Shown here: positions 62,455 to 64,000 of the stretch, piece after piece | How the letters are laid out: every line of letters begins with the position of its first letter | Numbering within the stretch: the stretch's first letter is position 1 | NCBI RefSeq assembly: GCF_019042275.1 | Contig: NZ_JAHQCW010000032.1 | Coordinates: 1 to 64,000 of the forward strand | Direction: 5' to 3' | Source of the DNA: Diplocloster agilis | GTDB taxonomy: Bacteria > Bacillota > Clostridia > Lachnospirales > Lachnospiraceae | Length of the DNA stretch: 64,000 nt | The notes under the pieces: generated by a model | Seen by the model: the letters and a program-made list of their open reading frames with translations, nothing else | Told to the model about the DNA's origin: nothing | The model's database searches: none | Program-made: the position numbers and the translations under genes

Positions 62455-64000
62455 CAGATCATACCTGTCCGCCTTTCTGACTGCTTGTCTGATATTCGTC
62501 TGTATGATTCCTGTACAAGCCCTGGCCGGGGGACGGACACCGTCCTCCGAAGGAAATTCCGTCCCGGAAGAATCCTTCGGGCCCGCCGTAAGCTGTTCCT
62601 CCCCGGAAGAACTGGTCCGGCTCCTGAGCCAGGACGCACAGCCTCTGATTGTCCTGAATCAGGATATAGAGTTTAATAATAAAGACTTTAAAATAGCAGC
62701 CACCGTGAATGCAGAGGTAGATATGGGCCCGTACCGTATACATATCGCAAAAAACGCGTCCTTATCCATTGAGGGTCCTGTTCATTTTAAGAGTGAAGAT
62801 CCGCCGGCCCCGGCTTTCCTTGCAGACGGCAGACTGAGTATTCGGAATAACGCAGCCATATCCGCATACGGCCAGGAAGCCACAGCCATCCAGGTTGGAG
62901 AAAGCGGCTCCTGTTCGGCATCCCACGCATCGATTTTGGCGGAGGGCCCTTTGGCGACAGCGCTTACCATCAAATCCACAAATCTGTGCGTCATTGCGGA
63001 AACCGTAATCTATGCCAACGGCCGGGATGCCGTAGGTATCAGGACCAACGCGCCGCTCCGTCTGGAATTAAGCAGAGTGGAATCGGAAGGTTCCTCCATT
63101 CTGCATGACAGGAACGAACTGATTCTAGATACCTCCGCCGTCATCCCGGAAGCCAATCCCTCCGCAGTCATTGACCGGTACCCGGTCCTGGCGGACCGTC
63201 TCGACCAAAACGGCCTGTGTTATCCACAAGGTACCGCCCTTCCGGCAAAGTTACCCACAGAATTAAACTATCTTTTCATAAATGCGGAAGATCCTTCGGA
63301 TCAGCTGTATCTGTCCGTCCCCGTTATCTGGGAGGAATATTCGGAGGACATGTCTGTTCCGGGCGCTTACATGCTCGTATGTACTCCCGCGGTTCACCCC
63401 TGGTTCCCCGTGGAGATTCCATCCTCGATGCTGATGATCCACGTAATATCTCCAAACCAGCCCTTTCTCGAAGGCGCTTACTGGTTTCAGGATGAAATCC
63501 ATTTAAATTTTTTCAGCAAATTGACAGAAGCGGATCAAATCACACTCCGATATTCCACAGACGGGATGGTAACCTACCATAACGCAGCAGAGGATTTTTC
63601 TGTTTTTATGGATCAAAATCACGCCGTTCTGAGCAGTATCCCTTACCTTGATTACTGGTTCCAGCTGGAAGTAACCGGCGGGCCATCGGAAGGCCTGTCC
63701 AATATATTATATTTTTCTTCGGCCTCGGAGGATAACAACGGTTTCGGGGGTGGCGACCGGGACGGCGGCGACACGAATGATCAGGATATTCCATTCGTCA
63801 CCCCAACTCCTACTGAAATACCGCGGGCAACTCCCTCCCCATCCCCTCCCCCGCTTCCGGGAAACGATTCAAGTACGGACCCGCAAACGGAAATAGACAC
63901 TGATTCGAGCTCCCCTCCTCCTTCCGCTTCAGACCCTGAACCAGGGATCAAACCGGCATCGGAATCCAATTCCGGCACTTCCGCCGGGAAGCAGACCGGC
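62444..64000 (+). CDS. Large secreted surface protein, 3' end beyond window
   Basis: An uninterrupted frame of 519 codons runs from ATG 62444 to the last base. AAGGAGG sits 6 bp ahead, and the start overlaps the LytTR stop. There is a signal peptide (1-30, ending ALAGG). Residues ~50-230 are short repeated beta strands (LSIEGPVHF, LSIRNNAAISAYGQ, NLCVIAETVIYANG) like a right-handed beta-helix. Ig-like segments follow (~245-430), then a Pro/Ser/Thr/Asp-rich linker (~445-519) that continues past the edge, typical of a stalk before a wall anchor. Confidence 0.8.
   Translation, partial: MNPNRSYLSAFLTACLIFVCMIPVQALAGGRTPSSEGNSVPEESFGPAVSCSSPEELVRLLSQDAQPLIVLNQDIEFNNKDFKIAATVNAEVDMGPYRIHIAKNASLSIEGPVHFKSEDPPAPAFLADGRLSIRNNAAISAYGQEATAIQVGESGSCSASHASILAEGPLATALTIKSTNLCVIAETVIYANGRDAVGIRTNAPLRLELSRVESEGSSILHDRNELILDTSAVIPEANPSAVIDRYPVLADRLDQNGLCYPQGTALPAKLPTELNYLFINAEDPSDQLYLSVPVIWEEYSEDMSVPGAYMLVCTPAVHPWFPVEIPSSMLMIHVISPNQPFLEGAYWFQDEIHLNFFSKLTEADQITLRYSTDGMVTYHNAAEDFSVFMDQNHAVLSSIPYLDYWFQLEVTGGPSEGLSNILYFSSASEDNNGFGGGDRDGGDTNDQDIPFVTPTPTEIPRATPSPSPPPLPGNDSSTDPQTEIDTDSSSPPPSASDPEPGIKPASESNSGTSAGKQTG

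Noticed and set aside
63217-63495. A 92-codon plus-strand frame within the last gene
   Set aside because: It is out of frame with the continuous 519-codon gene that has signal peptide and ribosome site.
1-64000. CRISPR arrays, prophage or integrative-element genes
   Set aside because: No regularly spaced direct repeats, Cas, integrase, capsid or conjugation genes were found.

Overview
The window looks like a chromosomal stretch of a gut Lachnospiraceae-type Clostridium (Firmicutes). The signs are strong AGGAGG ribosome-binding sites, roughly balanced base composition, a UPF0597/cysteine desulfidase gene, a LytTR/DUF3021 pair, ATPase-less sugar ABC importers (typical where one shared MsmX-type ATPase serves many importers), several glycosidases and two LacI regulators. 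The genus cannot be fixed from the sequence. No transposase, integrase, CRISPR array or phage gene was seen. The complete genes look intact.

Layout. 0-12 kb is mostly housekeeping: a PHP phosphoesterase, a cysteine-desulfidase-family protein, a periplasmic-binding/GGDEF membrane protein, tRNA-Cys, an S1-domain protein, a small secreted protein, a DUF3021/LytTR pair, a DUF3592 protein, D-lactate dehydrogenase and glutamine synthetase. 12-21 kb holds a two-component system divergent from a five-gene operon: propeller-fused binding lipoprotein, two sugar-type permeases, an efflux adaptor and a MacB/FtsX-type permease, with no ATPase. 21-28 kb has an AraC regulator divergent from an alpha-L-rhamnosidase and an SLC13-type carrier, then a DHH phosphoesterase. 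28-50 kb is a large carbohydrate-utilisation locus on the minus strand. A 13-gene operon runs from the binding protein at 44.4 kb down to a second rhamnosidase at 28 kb. Upstream of it is a cupin/MFS/GH36 operon. Two promoters are each bracketed by a pair of identical-type palindromic LacI operators, spaced 55 bp apart in both cases. 50.6-61.5 kb is a tight nine-gene minus-strand operon: pseudo-receiver, two TIM-barrel-like proteins, VTC domain, DUF4956, CotH, a HEAT-like anchored protein, a processive family-2 glycosyltransferase and a metallophosphatase. It looks like a surface-polysaccharide synthesis and modification system. Divergent from it are a LytTR response regulator and a large secreted protein cut by the window end.

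The most unusual feature is non-coding: at least five very long intergenic inverted repeats (near 0, 5.7, 10.3, 12.0 and 21.2 kb). The four complete ones each lie directly downstream of a stop codon; the one at the left edge is cut. Two (5.7 and 21.2 kb) share one architecture, a stem of 120-150 bp topped by an 80-nt head with two small hairpins. The copy at 0 kb shares sequence blocks with the copy at 5.7 kb. The copy at 12 kb is a perfect 68-bp inverted repeat built of three 21-22-bp units. Each copy's arms match one another far better than they match other copies.

Working model (inference): the organism takes up and degrades rhamnose- and galactose-containing plant or host glycans under LacI and AraC control, routes the sugars through keto-sugar/kinase/aldolase steps, ferments to D-lactate, and can build a cell-surface polymer under LytTR control.
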